Shown: in pieces, positions 12,371 through 23,639 of the stretch
Layout: every line of letters begins with the position of its first letter
Position numbering within the stretch: position 1 is the first letter of the stretch
Source of the DNA: Atopsyche davidsoni
Lineage: Eukaryota > Arthropoda > Insecta > Trichoptera > Hydrobiosidae
DNA length: 64,000 nt
Reading direction: 5' to 3'
Assembly (NCBI GenBank): GCA_022113835.1
Contig: JAILWY010000002.1
Coordinates: 784,501 to 848,500, forward strand
Notes under the pieces: generated by a model
Told to the model about the DNA's origin: nothing
Databases searched by the model: none
Seen by the model: only the letters and a program-made list of their open reading frames with translations
Program-made: the position numbers and the translations under genes

Positions 12371-12458
12371 ATAATCTAATTTGGTTTTTTTTTTTGTTTC
12401 AGGTAAGTTTTTTCATCTTTGATTTCTACGCCATAAAACTGGGAAACTGCAAGTAAGT
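12371..12458 (+). promoter_or_regulatory. Candidate recursive splice site (ratchet point) 1
   Basis: The plus strand reads TCTAAT (12374-12379, branch-point-like), a long T tract, then GTTTCAG joined directly to GTAAGT, with the acceptor AG at 12401-12402 and the donor GTAAGT at 12403-12408. A zero-length exon of this kind is the defining mark of recursive splicing in long insect introns. A second donor-like GTAAGT begins at 12453, giving a possible 50-nt RS-exon (12403-12452). The same layout, including the internal words CTTTGA and CTAC, recurs at 42884-42964. This implies a long host intron on the plus strand. It could still be a chance AGGTAAGT after a T run, but the recurrence argues against that. 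Confidence 0.6.
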
Positions 12459-12519
12459 AAAATAATATATATAATAAGAGTATTTATTATTTAAATATCG
12501 ATTATAGTGACTGTTTACA

Positions 12520-12855
12520 AAATTGAATTCTCAGTAATATGATTAGGCACATTACTTCACACATATAAGATGATTTAAGAAACTCTCAGAAGAATATCAT
12601 CGTGATTTGTGTGGGATTTGAACCCACGTCCCCAGGCTTACATGGGCGGTGAACTGACCCTTGTACTAACGAATCACATTCATTCATCGAGAATATTTAA
12701 CAATCATACTCTACATATGAACCAATGTGCCCAGGCCAACCAATATTTGAAGTAATGTGTCTTATCAAATTAGTAATAATATAATAAGCCCGTAATGGAT
12801 AATGAATACGCACTTGATTGACGTTCAATCCAAAAAATAGACATTAAATTGAATT
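12520..12855 (-). mobile_element. tRNA-cored inverted-arm retroposon, copy A
   Basis: Minus-oriented relative to the copy at 18842. Its 5' end (rc of GTCTATTTTTTGGATTG) is at the right, near 12845, and its 3' end (rc of CCTAATCATATTA) is at the left, near 12533. Direct repeats AAATTGAATT (12520-12529 and 12846-12855) flank it; the perfect match is 10 bp and may be a decayed 12-bp duplication. The arms on either side of the core are inverted copies containing GATGATTTAAGAAACTCTCA-type sequence. The core is the tRNA-like segment at 12603-12676. Confidence 0.75.
12603..12676 (-). repeat. tRNA-like core of retroposon copy A
   Basis: Read on the minus strand, the 74-nt segment begins TGATTCG and ends ACAAATCA, which pair as an acceptor stem with one mismatch. 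The T arm is perfect (GTGGG/CCCAC around TTCAAAT), giving an intact B box GGGTTCAAATCC. The D arm contains TTAGTACAAGG as a diverged A box. The position and length match the cores at 19057-19130, 33801-33874 and 48583-48656. It is a tRNA-derived module in a repeat, not a host tRNA gene. Confidence 0.75.
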
Positions 12856-13605
12856 TCATAAATATATAAAACAGAAAAGATAAGTTTTGTATTTTATCAT
12901 TGATAACAATCTATCGACAAAATATCAAATTTAAATTCAACAAAAATGAAAATATTTGATTTGAAGAAACATTATAAAACTCAAATAGTTTTGGCTCAAA
13001 TATTTTGATACCAACTGCGCTATTATAAGCAAACATATCCAAGCAAAAGAACAAATATCATATTTTATTTAAAAAATGCCAAAAACTTCTTATTCAGAAT
13101 AAAATATTTATCCTATTGTGTTGGCAATATAACAAACTTATTAAACAAACAAAAAAACCTCTTGAAAAACTTAATTATAAATTTTGATGTTTAAAGTTGT
13201 AGCTCTATGAAAAAACAAAACATATTTTAAACGTCATCTGGTATAAACATTTAATAGTTTACCTAAAAATCATAAGTATGCGTCATTGAGAACTTACAAT
13301 TAAATGGGAATTCGTTAACGAACTTATACCTTTTTACTTTAATTTTTTTACTGACAGTTAAAAATGTTAATAACGTAAACTTTTGTATATAAACTTATTA
13401 ATTGACGTAGATTGAAAAAAAAAAAAACAAACTTTAGAAAGCATTCTAAAGAAATTTTAGGTTGATATGTCTTTGGAATTCACTTCGGAAAATCATAGAA
13501 ATACTTTGCTTGAGAAAAAATCTAGAAATCGTTTTTTTCTTTTCAAAACCATGAAATAACTTGTAGTTTTTGCAGACTCAGAATAAAACTAAAAAGTTTA
13601 TTATT
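12856..13605. other. AT-rich DNA, no gene recognised
   Basis: Low-complexity A/T-rich sequence with no feature I can support. Confidence 0.5.
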
Positions 13606-13609
13606 TTTA

Positions 13610-13676
13610 GGGTTTGAACTCAAAATTAAACGACTTGTAAGAAAGCGTGCTTCTCATTGCACCACAAGGCTGTGGT
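13610..13676 (-). repeat. tRNA-derived SINE head (degenerate)
   Basis: On the minus strand TTGTGGTGCAATGAG (A-box-like) is followed by AGAAGCACGCTTTCTTACAAG, which resembles an anticodon arm. GAGTTCAAACCC (B-box-like) comes next, with A-to-B spacing close to that of a tRNA. The acceptor ends do not pair and AT-rich sequence follows, as expected for an old SINE copy. Confidence 0.45.
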
Positions 13677-13680
13677 GTTA

Positions 13681-16600
13681 TTTTACTGGATTATAATCGG
13701 CCGCTATTAACGCGGGCACTAAGCCAGGGCCTCCTCGCTTCGGCATTCCTTTTAGCTTAAATCATAAACTTTCACAATAAAGATATCCAACGCCTCTTTT
13801 TAACCGAGAGCTTTCAGCGAAGACTATCAAAAAGTTTCGCATTAAAAACTAAATTGAGCTTTTAATTTCAAGTGCCTTTAAAGAATGTATTACACCGAAG
13901 GAATCCTTGTTCAGTTTTCACGAAAAAAATAGGATTTTCCACGGAAAGCTTCGCTTGATTTATTTTCAGCCGGCTTTTGAAATGCGAGGAAAAATTGTCT
14001 GTAGATATTTTTAACTGATTTATTAATAAATATTGTGCTCTTTGTATTTTTTTGTACTGCTGAACAAGAAATAATATATATATAATCTGCGTAATACAGC
14101 TTTATTTATTTAATGTTTTTGGGAGCTATGTGAAGATCTTGACATTGTGCTTATTTCATAACTGTTTGATATAACCTTTCCACGAAAAACTGGTTTATTT
14201 GAAAGTATTTATATTCATATGTAATGAAATTGAACGAACAGCTTGATAAATTCTTAAACAATTAAGAAAGTAGGCGCTATTTAATATAATTACATTAATT
14301 CTGATATTTAATTTATATTTGAATATCTTTATATAAATAACACAAAATATTACAAAAAACAAACATTATAAATTAATTTATTAAGTGACATGACGATAAA
14401 TTTTTCTGAAAATGTTTTCGATGGAGGTTTGTCTTGAATAAAAGATTTTTTCATCGTTACGTGGGGCTTTATCATATTTATAATTGTATCAAATTTGTAA
14501 CTTACATTTAAATATCATCTTTTGTTTTTTAAATCTTACTGTGTATAATTATTTAAAAAATAATACGAAGTTGCACAACTTTATTAATTTTGAGGAATAA
14601 TCACTTTCAATAATAAAACGTTTTAGTTCTATAGTATGTTAGTATTTGTTAATTAAGTTTGAATATGCCATTAAAAAAAATATGCTTTCTCATCCATGGT
14701 ACATTTGACAGATTGTTAGAAGTAATTCACTTTGATTAGCCGGTAGAAGATCAGCGCTAGCTGTTTTCATAATATATGATTTTCTCAACCTTCCTCATAT
14801 TAAGAACTAGTAATAAATATTTAATATAATAAATTAATTATCTCGTAACCCTTCGGAGTTGGCGAGATAACCTCAGAAAGTTTGCACTAAAATTTGAATA
14901 ACGCAGATTTGATAGCGATCTGAATTAAACTGGGGTTAAGATTACCCTTTGTTCCTAATGGTTAAACTCCTGTTAAATAATAATAATTATGACTGGCCTA
15001 AAGATCCATTAGATATGGGGTAGACACACTCTTGGGCAATTTGTACTACTTGGAGTTTAATACTAGAGAGTAAGTCGAGGGTTATCGTAACAGAAGAATA
15101 GTGAAGGAGCAGATATATTGTGTTTCCTTAAGATCAAATATATCTTACCTTAAGACCTTAAGTATTTAAAAATAAAAAATTCATTGAAATATAGTGCGGA
15201 TCTACCCCAATGAGAACAATAATCGCTACTTATTTAATTGAAATCGATGTTCCTACCTAACGGATATACGTAATTACTGATTTAGTATTTTTTTATTAAA
15301 GCAGTTATTTTTTTATAAATTATTTACATTTTATAATATATGGTAATACTAAAAAAATAAATGTAATGTTTTCAACTGTCCTTTTTTTAGGTATTTGAAT
15401 AGAGTGGACATATTTATCATACAGGGTAGCTGAAAAAAATATTAATTTCTTGATCAATTGATTAGTATTTTATTTTTAAAAAAAACTGTCCCCCATTCTA
15501 AGCTTTCTGTGTCAGTGTAACCCTATCACACCCGGAAAGCGCCGGGTAGGTTTAACTCTCTTGCGAAGCTCTCTGGACTTACATTAATTTATTTTCTCAC
15601 TCTTGTTGTTTTGATAAATTGTAATTTCGATTCAGCATTTAGGGTTATTGTAGGCGTTGAAACTGTTTGTTCTCTCCGTTCAACAAGATTTATTTATGAA
15701 ATTATTGTGTATAATATTCTACAGGGTATTATTTTTGGGACTTCAACGGAAAATAAGAACCACTGAGTTCATAAAGGATTTGACTAGATACACCATTATT
15801 ATAATTTTAATCAATCCAATCACAAACACTATGGCGAATTTTGAAATGTGTGACTCTCATTAGTTGCTTTTTCAATTATGTATTTACATTTCAACATAAG
15901 TTTTTTGATATTTTTCTCTTAGTATGTTTCCTCTAAAAGTGACATTATATTTTTTCAATAATTGTCTAAAAATTGTTAAAAACCATCACATATGTGGTAA
16001 ATTTGTATTACAAAATGTATTATTTTCAAAAATTGGTATAAACGAAATATTTACGTGAATATCTGAAAACTACCAAAAAACTACACAGCTCTTGAAAATC
16101 AAGGTAGTAAATGCCTAAGAAATACGGTCGAAACGATTATTCACCGTTTTTAACAAAAAAAAATTGCACAACGTTTGACTTTTAGCAAAATTTAAAAAAA
16201 TACTTATTGAGAATAAAAATCATTATATATGTTACGGATAAGAAACACGATTTAACGATAAGATAAATATAAATACTTTTACAATCAAGTAGTCAGCACA
16301 GCTAAGTAATGAATGAAAATATCATTTAAAAAATCTCTTTTATTTTTTTATGATTTTACACTAAACAACAAAGAGCCAATCATCTCAGATATTGTCGCAT
16401 GTATTCTTTTCAATCCAAATATTTATGGATGAAAAATTATTTCAAGTCTATTTTAATATTAAAAATTAGAAGATCCTTTTTCCACTGCCCCAGGAGTCGC
16501 AGGCACTGTCCTCTGAACAGATATAATTGTGAAATTATGTACCCGTAAATGGCTTCGAGTCCAGAACGAAACTTTAGCACGTCGTGTGTGGGGGTTGTTA

Positions 16601-16910
16601 GGGGTTGTTAATCATAGACTGATCACCAAATCATTACCCAGCGATACCGGACATCGCCCTTATTACTCGGCAATTATAACCCGCTCCCTCGGACCACTCC
16701 CCCCTCCCCCGGGACCGTAAGGGTAGTGATATAACGTGGCATACAATTTACATATATGTTTATTATCTTTCGTGGTTTGCATTAATTATTTTCTCTATTC
16801 CATGCTTATTTTTGGTTTTGCTGTTCACGTGGTTTTTTGTTAATTTTGATTATGTATTTGAGGTTATAGTTTTTTTTCCTTTGAGCGTATAGATTATAGT
16901 TAATGTATTA
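13681..16910. other. AT-rich DNA, no gene recognised
   Basis: No supported gene. GC-richer patches occur at 13690-13750, 15490-15580 and 16480-16730; none shows a recognised domain or splice-bounded exon. Confidence 0.5.
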
Positions 16911-17403
16911 CTTTAAATCAGGGGTTCCCAAAGTGGTCCCTACGGACCCCAAGGGGTCTCTGGGATCATGCAGGGGGTCCCTGAACAACGTCAGGGGGTC
17001 CGCGCAAGGTTTAATATAAAGTAAAAAAATTGTGACAAATATTTTTACTAATATGGAAGTTAAAATAAATAAGAATGAATAAATTATTAGTGATTTTTAC
17101 GTCCTAAGTAAAATATAAATAGAGACAGGTGCAAAAAAATACAATTAATAACAGGCATCGCGGTGAGTCAGGTAGGTTAATACAGGAACGCAATAGAGTC
17201 GATACTTGCACCAACTAGTCTATAATATGAATTTATGTAGTTTTTCAGGTAAGTATTGACTACGAAAAGGGGTCTGTTGGCAAGTTTTGACTATGAAAGG
17301 GGGTCCGTAGGCAAGTTTTGACCATGAAAGGGGGTCCGTGGGCAAGTTTTGACTTGAAAAGGGGTCCGTGGCCCAAAAGAGTTTGGGAACCCCTGATTTA
17401 AAT
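16911..17403. mobile_element. Non-autonomous hAT transposon (477 bp)
   Basis: The element at 16919-17395 has inverted ends CAGGGGTTCCCAAAG and, read from the other side, CAGGGGTTCCCAAAC, the standard end of ZBED-type hAT elements. It is flanked by 8-bp duplications CTTTAAAT (16911-16918) and ATTTAAAT (17396-17403), which differ at one base. There is no transposase sequence. Inside are several GGGGTCC words and the tandem array at 17246-17370. Confidence 0.9.
17246..17370 (+). repeat. Tandem array of about 34-bp units inside the hAT element
   Basis: Four diverged units of the form GGCAAGTTTTGACTATGAAA followed by GGGGGTCCGT(A/G) lie near the 3' end of the transposon. The first unit has mutated so that it reads TTTTTCAGGTAAGT, mimicking a ratchet site. 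Confidence 0.85.
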
Positions 17404-18829
17404 AAATTAAGCTCATTTTCTTAAAACTAATAGCTTTATTACCGATAGCTCTAATACTGAGATCAAAACTTTAGTGTGAGACTAACATACATAGAACTAC
17501 TCGAAAATTGCAAGCACATCCAATCTTTTTTAATTTATTTGATACTCCAGATGAATAAATACTTTCAGTCTTCTTATTAACCTGAATAAGTACACAATGC
17601 TTAAAATAAAGAAATTATTTAAGTGAAATAAATTGTTGATCCATTTCAACGGGTTTATTTTTATAAACCTAACCAATAATAATCAAAACAAAAAATATCA
17701 CAAAAAAACTTACGTATTGGAAAAAATAATAAACATCGATGTTATTTACAAAATAAAAACCCATTTATAAATAACCGAAGCATTTCGGGTGCGGCGGAAT
17801 AAGGGAAGTAAAAAGGTGCAAACCGGAATCTCAACATTATTTGAAAATGGATATAATTTTCAAATTACTAGCAAAAGTATATTAACCAAGTAGAAAAACG
17901 AGCTAGCCCTAAATAAAATTGCCATAAAAACAATTCAATTAGAAAAAAAACATAACATATTGTTGCTGAGATTGGTGGCTTAGTGAATGGCTTAGAACGT
18001 TGATTCACGAACAGGAAGACTCGTAATGAAAGAGGAAAGTCTGAGTAATGTTATAAGGTTTAGGCATGTTTAAATATAATAGATGGAAATATTTAATAAT
18101 ATCTCAGGTATCAATACAAAATAATTTGAAAATCTCTTGTATCCTAAAACATTGTAAATGTATATTTATCAACATTGGAAATATATATTATTTATTAAAA
18201 TAATATTAATATATATTTACTATTATTAGAAGAAAATAAATTAGATATTTTTTCAATAGGCATTTGTTTAAAATAAAAAGTATTTTTCTTCTCATTATAG
18301 AAGACTAATGCGTGTCCAAGAAACATGTTTATTTCATTATACTTTTTATTTATAACAAACGAGCTCTGCCAAAAAGTCAAGAGATAGATACAAATCTTTT
18401 GCAATTCATTTTTAATTTATTTAAATTTCTTGGGTACTTATTAAGCTAAGAAAAACATATTTGATAAGTAAATAAGGAAGAAAACTTATTTTTAAATTAT
18501 TGTTTTTATTTTTGCGTGTATAAATTTTAACTTATATATGTTAGTAGAACACAGTTCTTAAGAGCATAACACTTTAAAGAATCATTTAAGTTTCTGTCTT
18601 GTATTGGCCAGTAAGTGTTATTTGATGCTTTTTTTATGTACGGACTTTACAAATAATAATTTTAAACGCTTTTGTTTTTTTATGATAAAATTGAATGACA
18701 TAATTACTCAAAATATTGGTCATAGCAGTTTATTGATTCCTCTACAATGCAAAAGAGCTTTCGTTGCTTCAGTGATAAATATATGTTGTATTGTTAACTA
18801 TATGGGATTTTTTATGGCATTTAACTAAG
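17404..18829. other. AT-rich DNA, no gene recognised
   Basis: No supported gene. Near 17974-18040 a weak A-box-like TGGCTTAGTGAATGG is present without a convincing B box. Confidence 0.5.
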
Positions 18830-19218
18830 ACATATATTTTACGTATGTCTATTTTTTGGATTGAACGTCAATCAGATGCGTATTTATTACCCATTACGGG
18901 TTTTTTATTATATTATTACTAATATGATTAGGCACACATAGAAGATGATTAAAGAAATTCTCAGAAAAATATCATCAAATCACTAAATATTGGTTGGCCT
19001 GGGCACATTGGTTCATATGTAGAGTATGATTGTTAAAAATTCTCGATTAATGAATGTGATTCGTTAGTACAAGGGTCAGTACACCGGCCATGTAAGCCTG
19101 GGGATGTGGGTTCAAATCCCACACAAATCACGATGATATTTCTCTGAGAATTTCTTTGATCATCTTCTATGTGTGAACTAATGTGCCTAATCATATTAGT
19201 AATAATACATATATTTTA
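18830..19218 (+). mobile_element. tRNA-cored inverted-arm retroposon, copy B (best copy)
   Basis: A 365-bp element (18842-19206) lies between perfect 12-bp direct repeats ACATATATTTTA (18830-18841 and 19207-19218). Layout: a 5' lead GTCTATTTTTTGGATTGAAC; a GC-richer segment with CCCATTACGGG; a left arm (ATTACTAATATGATTAGGCAC ... CTCAGAAAAATATCAT, about 18915-18975); a spacer with TTGGTTGGCCTGGGCACATT; the tRNA-like core; and a right arm that is the inverse of the left arm. It ends ATTAGTAATAAT. The ends are not inverted copies of one another, and the A/T-rich 3' end plus long duplications resemble a SINE. The long internal arms resemble a foldback element. No autonomous partner is visible in the window. 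Confidence 0.85.
19057..19130 (+). repeat. tRNA-like core of retroposon copy B
   Basis: This 74-nt segment folds as a cloverleaf by eye. Acceptor TGATTCGT pairs with ACAAATCA with one mismatch; the D stem is GTAC/GTAC; the anticodon stem CCGGC/GCCTG has one mismatch around loop CATGTAA (anticodon TGT by position, Thr-like). The T stem GTGGG/CCCAC is perfect around TTCAAAT. U33 is replaced by A, the A box is poor, and the segment sits inside a repeat, so a charged tRNA is unlikely. The B box could still recruit RNA polymerase III. Confidence 0.7.
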
Positions 19219-21860
19219 ATTATTTGATACGTGTTTTTATTACAATTTTTCTTCATTGACATTAGGCATTGAAAATAATATTTAAATCAGATAAAAAGTA
19301 TGCAAACTATACTTCGTTTTCTAAAAAGAATCCTTAGTGCAAATCGAAAGTTGCGTTTTAATGTAAAATTGTAGAAATGAATGTAGAATTTTTTATTAGT
19401 TACACGGTTTGGAATTGAAATAAAATGTAATTAGGGGTTCCTTTTGCTCGTAATAATAACTTACCCGACAAAGCATCATATTCGTTATCCACCACTTATG
19501 AAGCGTCCCCGTCCGTTGTCTCGTGCGTAGTTACCCCAGCAGGTAGTTGGGCCCGGGGATGGGAGGCTGCGGTTGAGGGTACGTTTTGTTTGCTATTTAC
19601 TCAAAAAGGGTCGGAGTTTGCTCGGGCCGCTAATATCCATGTTAATATGTGATTTCAGATTTCCCGCCGCGGTCGCTGTTAATTGTTTGGTCAGATGTTT
19701 GCTGTGCGAGCATCGGTAGAGCTCCATCGAAGAAACGGTGTTTATTTATGATATTATACTGTGTTTGCGATCTAATATGAAGCGAATTAAAGTTTATTTA
19801 ATACAGAGTGTATAGGCTGCTTTATCTCAGCCCTGTGTATTTTTGACGTCGGAATTAATTGGCCCTCTTCGTAGTAATGTGTAATTTTATTGCTTTCCTT
19901 TATGAAACCTTTGATTAGGTATAAATTTTTCATAATAATGCTACAATGAGTGAACTTTAAGGGGTTAAAATATAATAATACAAATTGTTAAGTTAAAACT
20001 CCCCAAATTCTTTCTGTAAAATATATTAAATATAAGGTATTAATATCTTGCTTAGGAGTCAAATCAGTTTTTTCTGTCCCTTCCTTTGAAAAAGTGTACA
20101 TTATATTCATTCGGTTTTATATTTAAGCTTTAATGTTACCTATCCGCAACAATATCTTTCAGGTTTTACTTTTGAAATGATAGCGAGATGCGTGATTATT
20201 CTACATATGTGAGTTTTTCTCCAATTATCGATGACCTTAGTTCATTTTAAAAAATTATTATTATATAGTTTTAACATAAAAAAGATACACCTGGAAATTG
20301 TCCAAATAAAAATGGATATTAATTTCAAAGAGTCAAGAAAACCTTTAGTAGTAGTAACATTGAAAATTCGACACCCTAAATATTTTTATGTACAGTTTTA
20401 AATAAGAATAGCAGAAATAATCAATAAGAAAGTAACAATTTCTAATTATCCAAATGTCACTATATAAAATGCTGGCTTTTAAGGGTATTTTAGACTCAAA
20501 AGTTACACATTGAAGACATGTAAATTTTATCACAAACATATAAAGTTAAAACTAAGTAATAATCTAGCCTAGCATGGTTTGCGGTCTGTGAATTTATTAC
20601 ATCTAAACAAAATTATTACTTTGCCTAGTAATTAACTTATGACTGCAAAATTGTTAGGTAATTTCACTAATGACAGGCTGTCTTTGGTGCGTCAGACGAC
20701 AGCTGAATTTATTCGTCGAAAGATCATTTCGCCCTTTAGAGCCCTGTGTAATTACCGAATCAACTGCCCCTATGTGTTAAATGTTAAAGTTTGAAAGTTT
20801 AACGTTGTTAATGTATCATAATAAATATCGATTTTTACTTGGTAGTTGCCACGCCGAATGACGTAAACTTCCAAGACTTCTATATTATTAATGTCACCCA
20901 GCCAAACGAGAATAAATCAATTGAAAACCTATTTAAGCAAGTCCACGCTTATGACATTGCATTCAAAGCAATTGGTATGTTTATGTATATAAAATAGATT
21001 CTTCGTTAAGTTGCTGTTATCTCTAAAATTAAAAAAAAAAGATCTAAAATTTTATCAAATAGAAAAGGTGAAATAGTTCAATTAATATTACATATATTTC
21101 TACATAATTTGATGGTCCATTATTTACAACCTAGCCGTGAGAATATATAATTGATCGAATCAATAACTTATTCGGTCGCAGCTAGAATTCCATGTAGGTT
21201 TTCTCCATACGCAACGTAATTTATACGATTTTATCGAGGGATATAATTTTACCGACAATCAATATCAATTTTCCTTACAAATAATAAATAAATGTTATAT
21301 AAGTTACTGTGTTAACACTGTATGATTATTTACAAGTTACTAACATACGAATTATTAAGTTTATTTCCTACTTGTGATACGGTATATTATAATCATTAAA
21401 TAATTTATTTTTTAATACAAACGTTTGTCAGAATTAGAGGATTAAAACAACATACACTTAAAACCCAAAACCGCTTTATTGTATACTGATTAACACCGAA
21501 ATTAAAGATGTCACGTAATCAATTTTTATCTTAAACAGCTGCCCTTCAAAAAGGTAGAGAGCCTTTATTCATATTTGATAACTTACGAATTTTCGGGGCT
21601 ATTATATATTTTTAACTGTATTAAAATGATTTAAGGGCACAGACTTAATTCAGTAAACCTCATCTAATAGAATTTTAGTCTATTGAGATCAAAAACATAA
21701 AAATATTGGACCGAAATTTGGTTAAGTATGAAAATGAATTATACTCTCTTTTTTAAATTGATTAATTATTGATTATTTTGCGTGTCAGAATCGAGAGTCC
21801 GACGCTCAATTTGCACATCTAACAAGCGAGTCTTTTTACCTGACTTTACCCCAATTTGTA
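19219..21860. other. Non-coding DNA with two moderate-GC, non-repetitive blocks
   Basis: The blocks at about 19440-19920 and 20650-20940 have balanced composition and no similarity to repeats elsewhere in the window. The second contains GTGCGTCAGACGACAGCTG and a TTCGTCGAAAGATC stretch. They look like candidate conserved non-coding elements of a long intron, but this cannot be shown without a second genome. The rest is AT-rich and empty. Confidence 0.3.
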
Positions 21861-21863
21861 ATT

Positions 21864-21964
21864 TTACCCTGCTCTCCCCCGTACGCATCACTCAGGCTGT
21901 TGCCTCGTACGAAACTAAGTGTAAATTGAACATAGATTAAAGCAGAAGGGGAGAGCGCGGGTAA
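21864..21964. repeat. Inverted repeat, 17-bp arms, GC-rich
   Basis: TTACCCTGCTCTCCCC (21864-21879) is the inverse, with one or two mismatches, of GGGGAGAGCGCGGGTAA (21948-21964). About 70 bp separate the arms, and within the spacer CAGGCTGTTGCCTCG and CTGAGGCAACTG (just outside) add further imperfect symmetry. It could be a decayed hairpin element; no target duplication was found. Confidence 0.5.
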
Positions 21965-23460
21965 TGACCCCGCTGAGGCAACTGCGGCTAAAACATTGCT
22001 CTTTGATTTGTGAAATATTAATTAAATAAATTATTCAATATATAATTTATAACACAATTTATTGTAAAATATAAACAAATTCAAAATACATATGATTTTA
22101 AAAACGTCGTCAATTATCAGCAAGATTAAGTGCTGGTTGCTAAATGCAAGCAACTCCGTTACTCATGTGTCATCGGGTAACCTATTAGCAGCAAACTCAT
22201 CTTACATCTTTAATTTAAAATAAATAATTTGTAAATAACAAAATTTTAATTTGTAAATTTGTAAATACATCGGCCGTGACCTTCGAGACAGTAAATGTTT
22301 TTATTTGATTACAGATAATAAATATTTATTGGCCCGCGTTATAAAAATAATGTTAAAATTTTTGATAACAAAGTTAATGATGGCGATTTCCAATAAAAAA
22401 AAGTTTCCTAAACATTTTATTGGAAATTTTCTTTTGTCCTTCATTTCATGACTCCAATAAAACTTGAAATGAGATAATCTCCGTCTTAAATATGTTTGCT
22501 GAAATAAAAAAAATCCAAGTCCCTAAAGACCCGCTGCTAAAAATACAACACAACTAAAAAAAAGTTCCCAACTTTTTTCAACAAACCGCAATCTTCTTCC
22601 GGATTTTTAAAAAACAACCTCGTTTCCCCATAAGCCACCCCTCCCACTGCGGAGAGCCTCCCCCCCCTCCAACCCCCCATAACACAAAATATGAACCAAC
22701 AAAAATCGCTTTATATGGAAATAAATCAAATATTTTGTAAGCATTACTTATAGGCATTTAGAAGCGCTGTGAGGGATTCGCTTTTTGGGGCAGAAAGTTC
22801 TCTTGTTGGCTTTGGAGATTATGTCGATAATGTGTCTTAAGACTTACAGAACGACCGAAAAATAAAAAGAAATACTAACCAAAAAATACTTCACTATTCA
22901 AGAAAACTGAAAAAAAAACTTTCCGGGTCAATAACTAAAAAAAGAATAAACTTTTTAGTAGTCTTATTTGTGAACTCTCAGCATATTGTCAAACCGTATA
23001 ATCTGAATAAATTTAATAGTTAAGTAAAACTCAACATTAAATATTTACAAAAAAACACAAATTCTATACATTTATTGAATAATTGTTTTTATATTATCTT
23101 ACGTTATATTTTCATAAGTCATTGCTCTCTGACTTCATGAAATTTATCTTGACTTTATTTAATTGTAAATATTATTTTAGTCTTAGAATAACTCATTGGT
23201 TATTAAAAACAATTATTGTTATTTTAATACCTGATATTGAATAAATAGCCTACAGAAAACTTAACACGACTTGAAACGATAAATATTGTTTTATTTTCTT
23301 AACAATTGAGAGAGATCCAAGATAATAAACCAGGACGAGCCCGTAACCTTATAGTCGGCAAAAAACCGTTGTGAGCGACGTCAAAAACTGTCTAAAGAAT
23401 GTTTAATTTTTACGCTTACAAAACAAACCTTTGTTTTTCTTTAAATAACTCTCAACTCCA
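21965..23460. other. AT-rich DNA with a C-rich patch; no gene recognised
   Basis: A C-rich stretch lies at about 22618-22682. Otherwise A/T-rich with nothing supported. Confidence 0.5.
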
Positions 23461-23487
23461 ATCACTAAAATTTACTCTTTGTTATAG

Positions 23488-23617
23488 CTATACAGTTGAA
23501 GTTGGCACTTGTGGACATTCAGAAAAGTTCACAGATGACACGTGCACAACTTGTACTTGCTGCCACTTGCGGCATCATATCATAAAGGTTGACGAAAATC
23601 AGACTACTGGGAGTAGT
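23488..23617 (+). other. Candidate 130-nt exon encoding a Cys/His-rich segment
   Basis: An acceptor-like TTTACTCTTTGTTATAG ends at 23487 and a donor-like GTGAGC starts at 23618. Between them one frame is open and reads YTVEVGTCGHSEKF, DDTCTTCTCCHLRHH and IIKVDENQTTG. The segment has six cysteines and four histidines, and DDTCTTCTC is reminiscent of the start of von Willebrand C-type modules, but the rest of such a module is not there. GC content is clearly higher than in the flanks. An 87-codon open frame extends across the acceptor, so the frame alone is not strong evidence. I do not recognise the protein; it may be a diverged exon, a pseudo-exon or chance. Confidence 0.3.
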
Positions 23618-23639
23618 GTGAGCATGGCAATTGTGTCGA

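Noticed and set aside
17233..17254. TTTTTCAG joined to GTAAGT, a third ratchet-type site
   Set aside because: It lies inside the hAT element and is a mutated unit of that element's tandem repeat (GGCAAGTTTTGAC). It lacks the downstream second donor and the shared CTTTGA/CTAC words.
19057..19130. A functional tRNA-Thr(TGT) gene
   Set aside because: The segment is repeated in several transposable copies, lacks U33, has a poor A box and mismatched stems, and is embedded in an element with target duplications.
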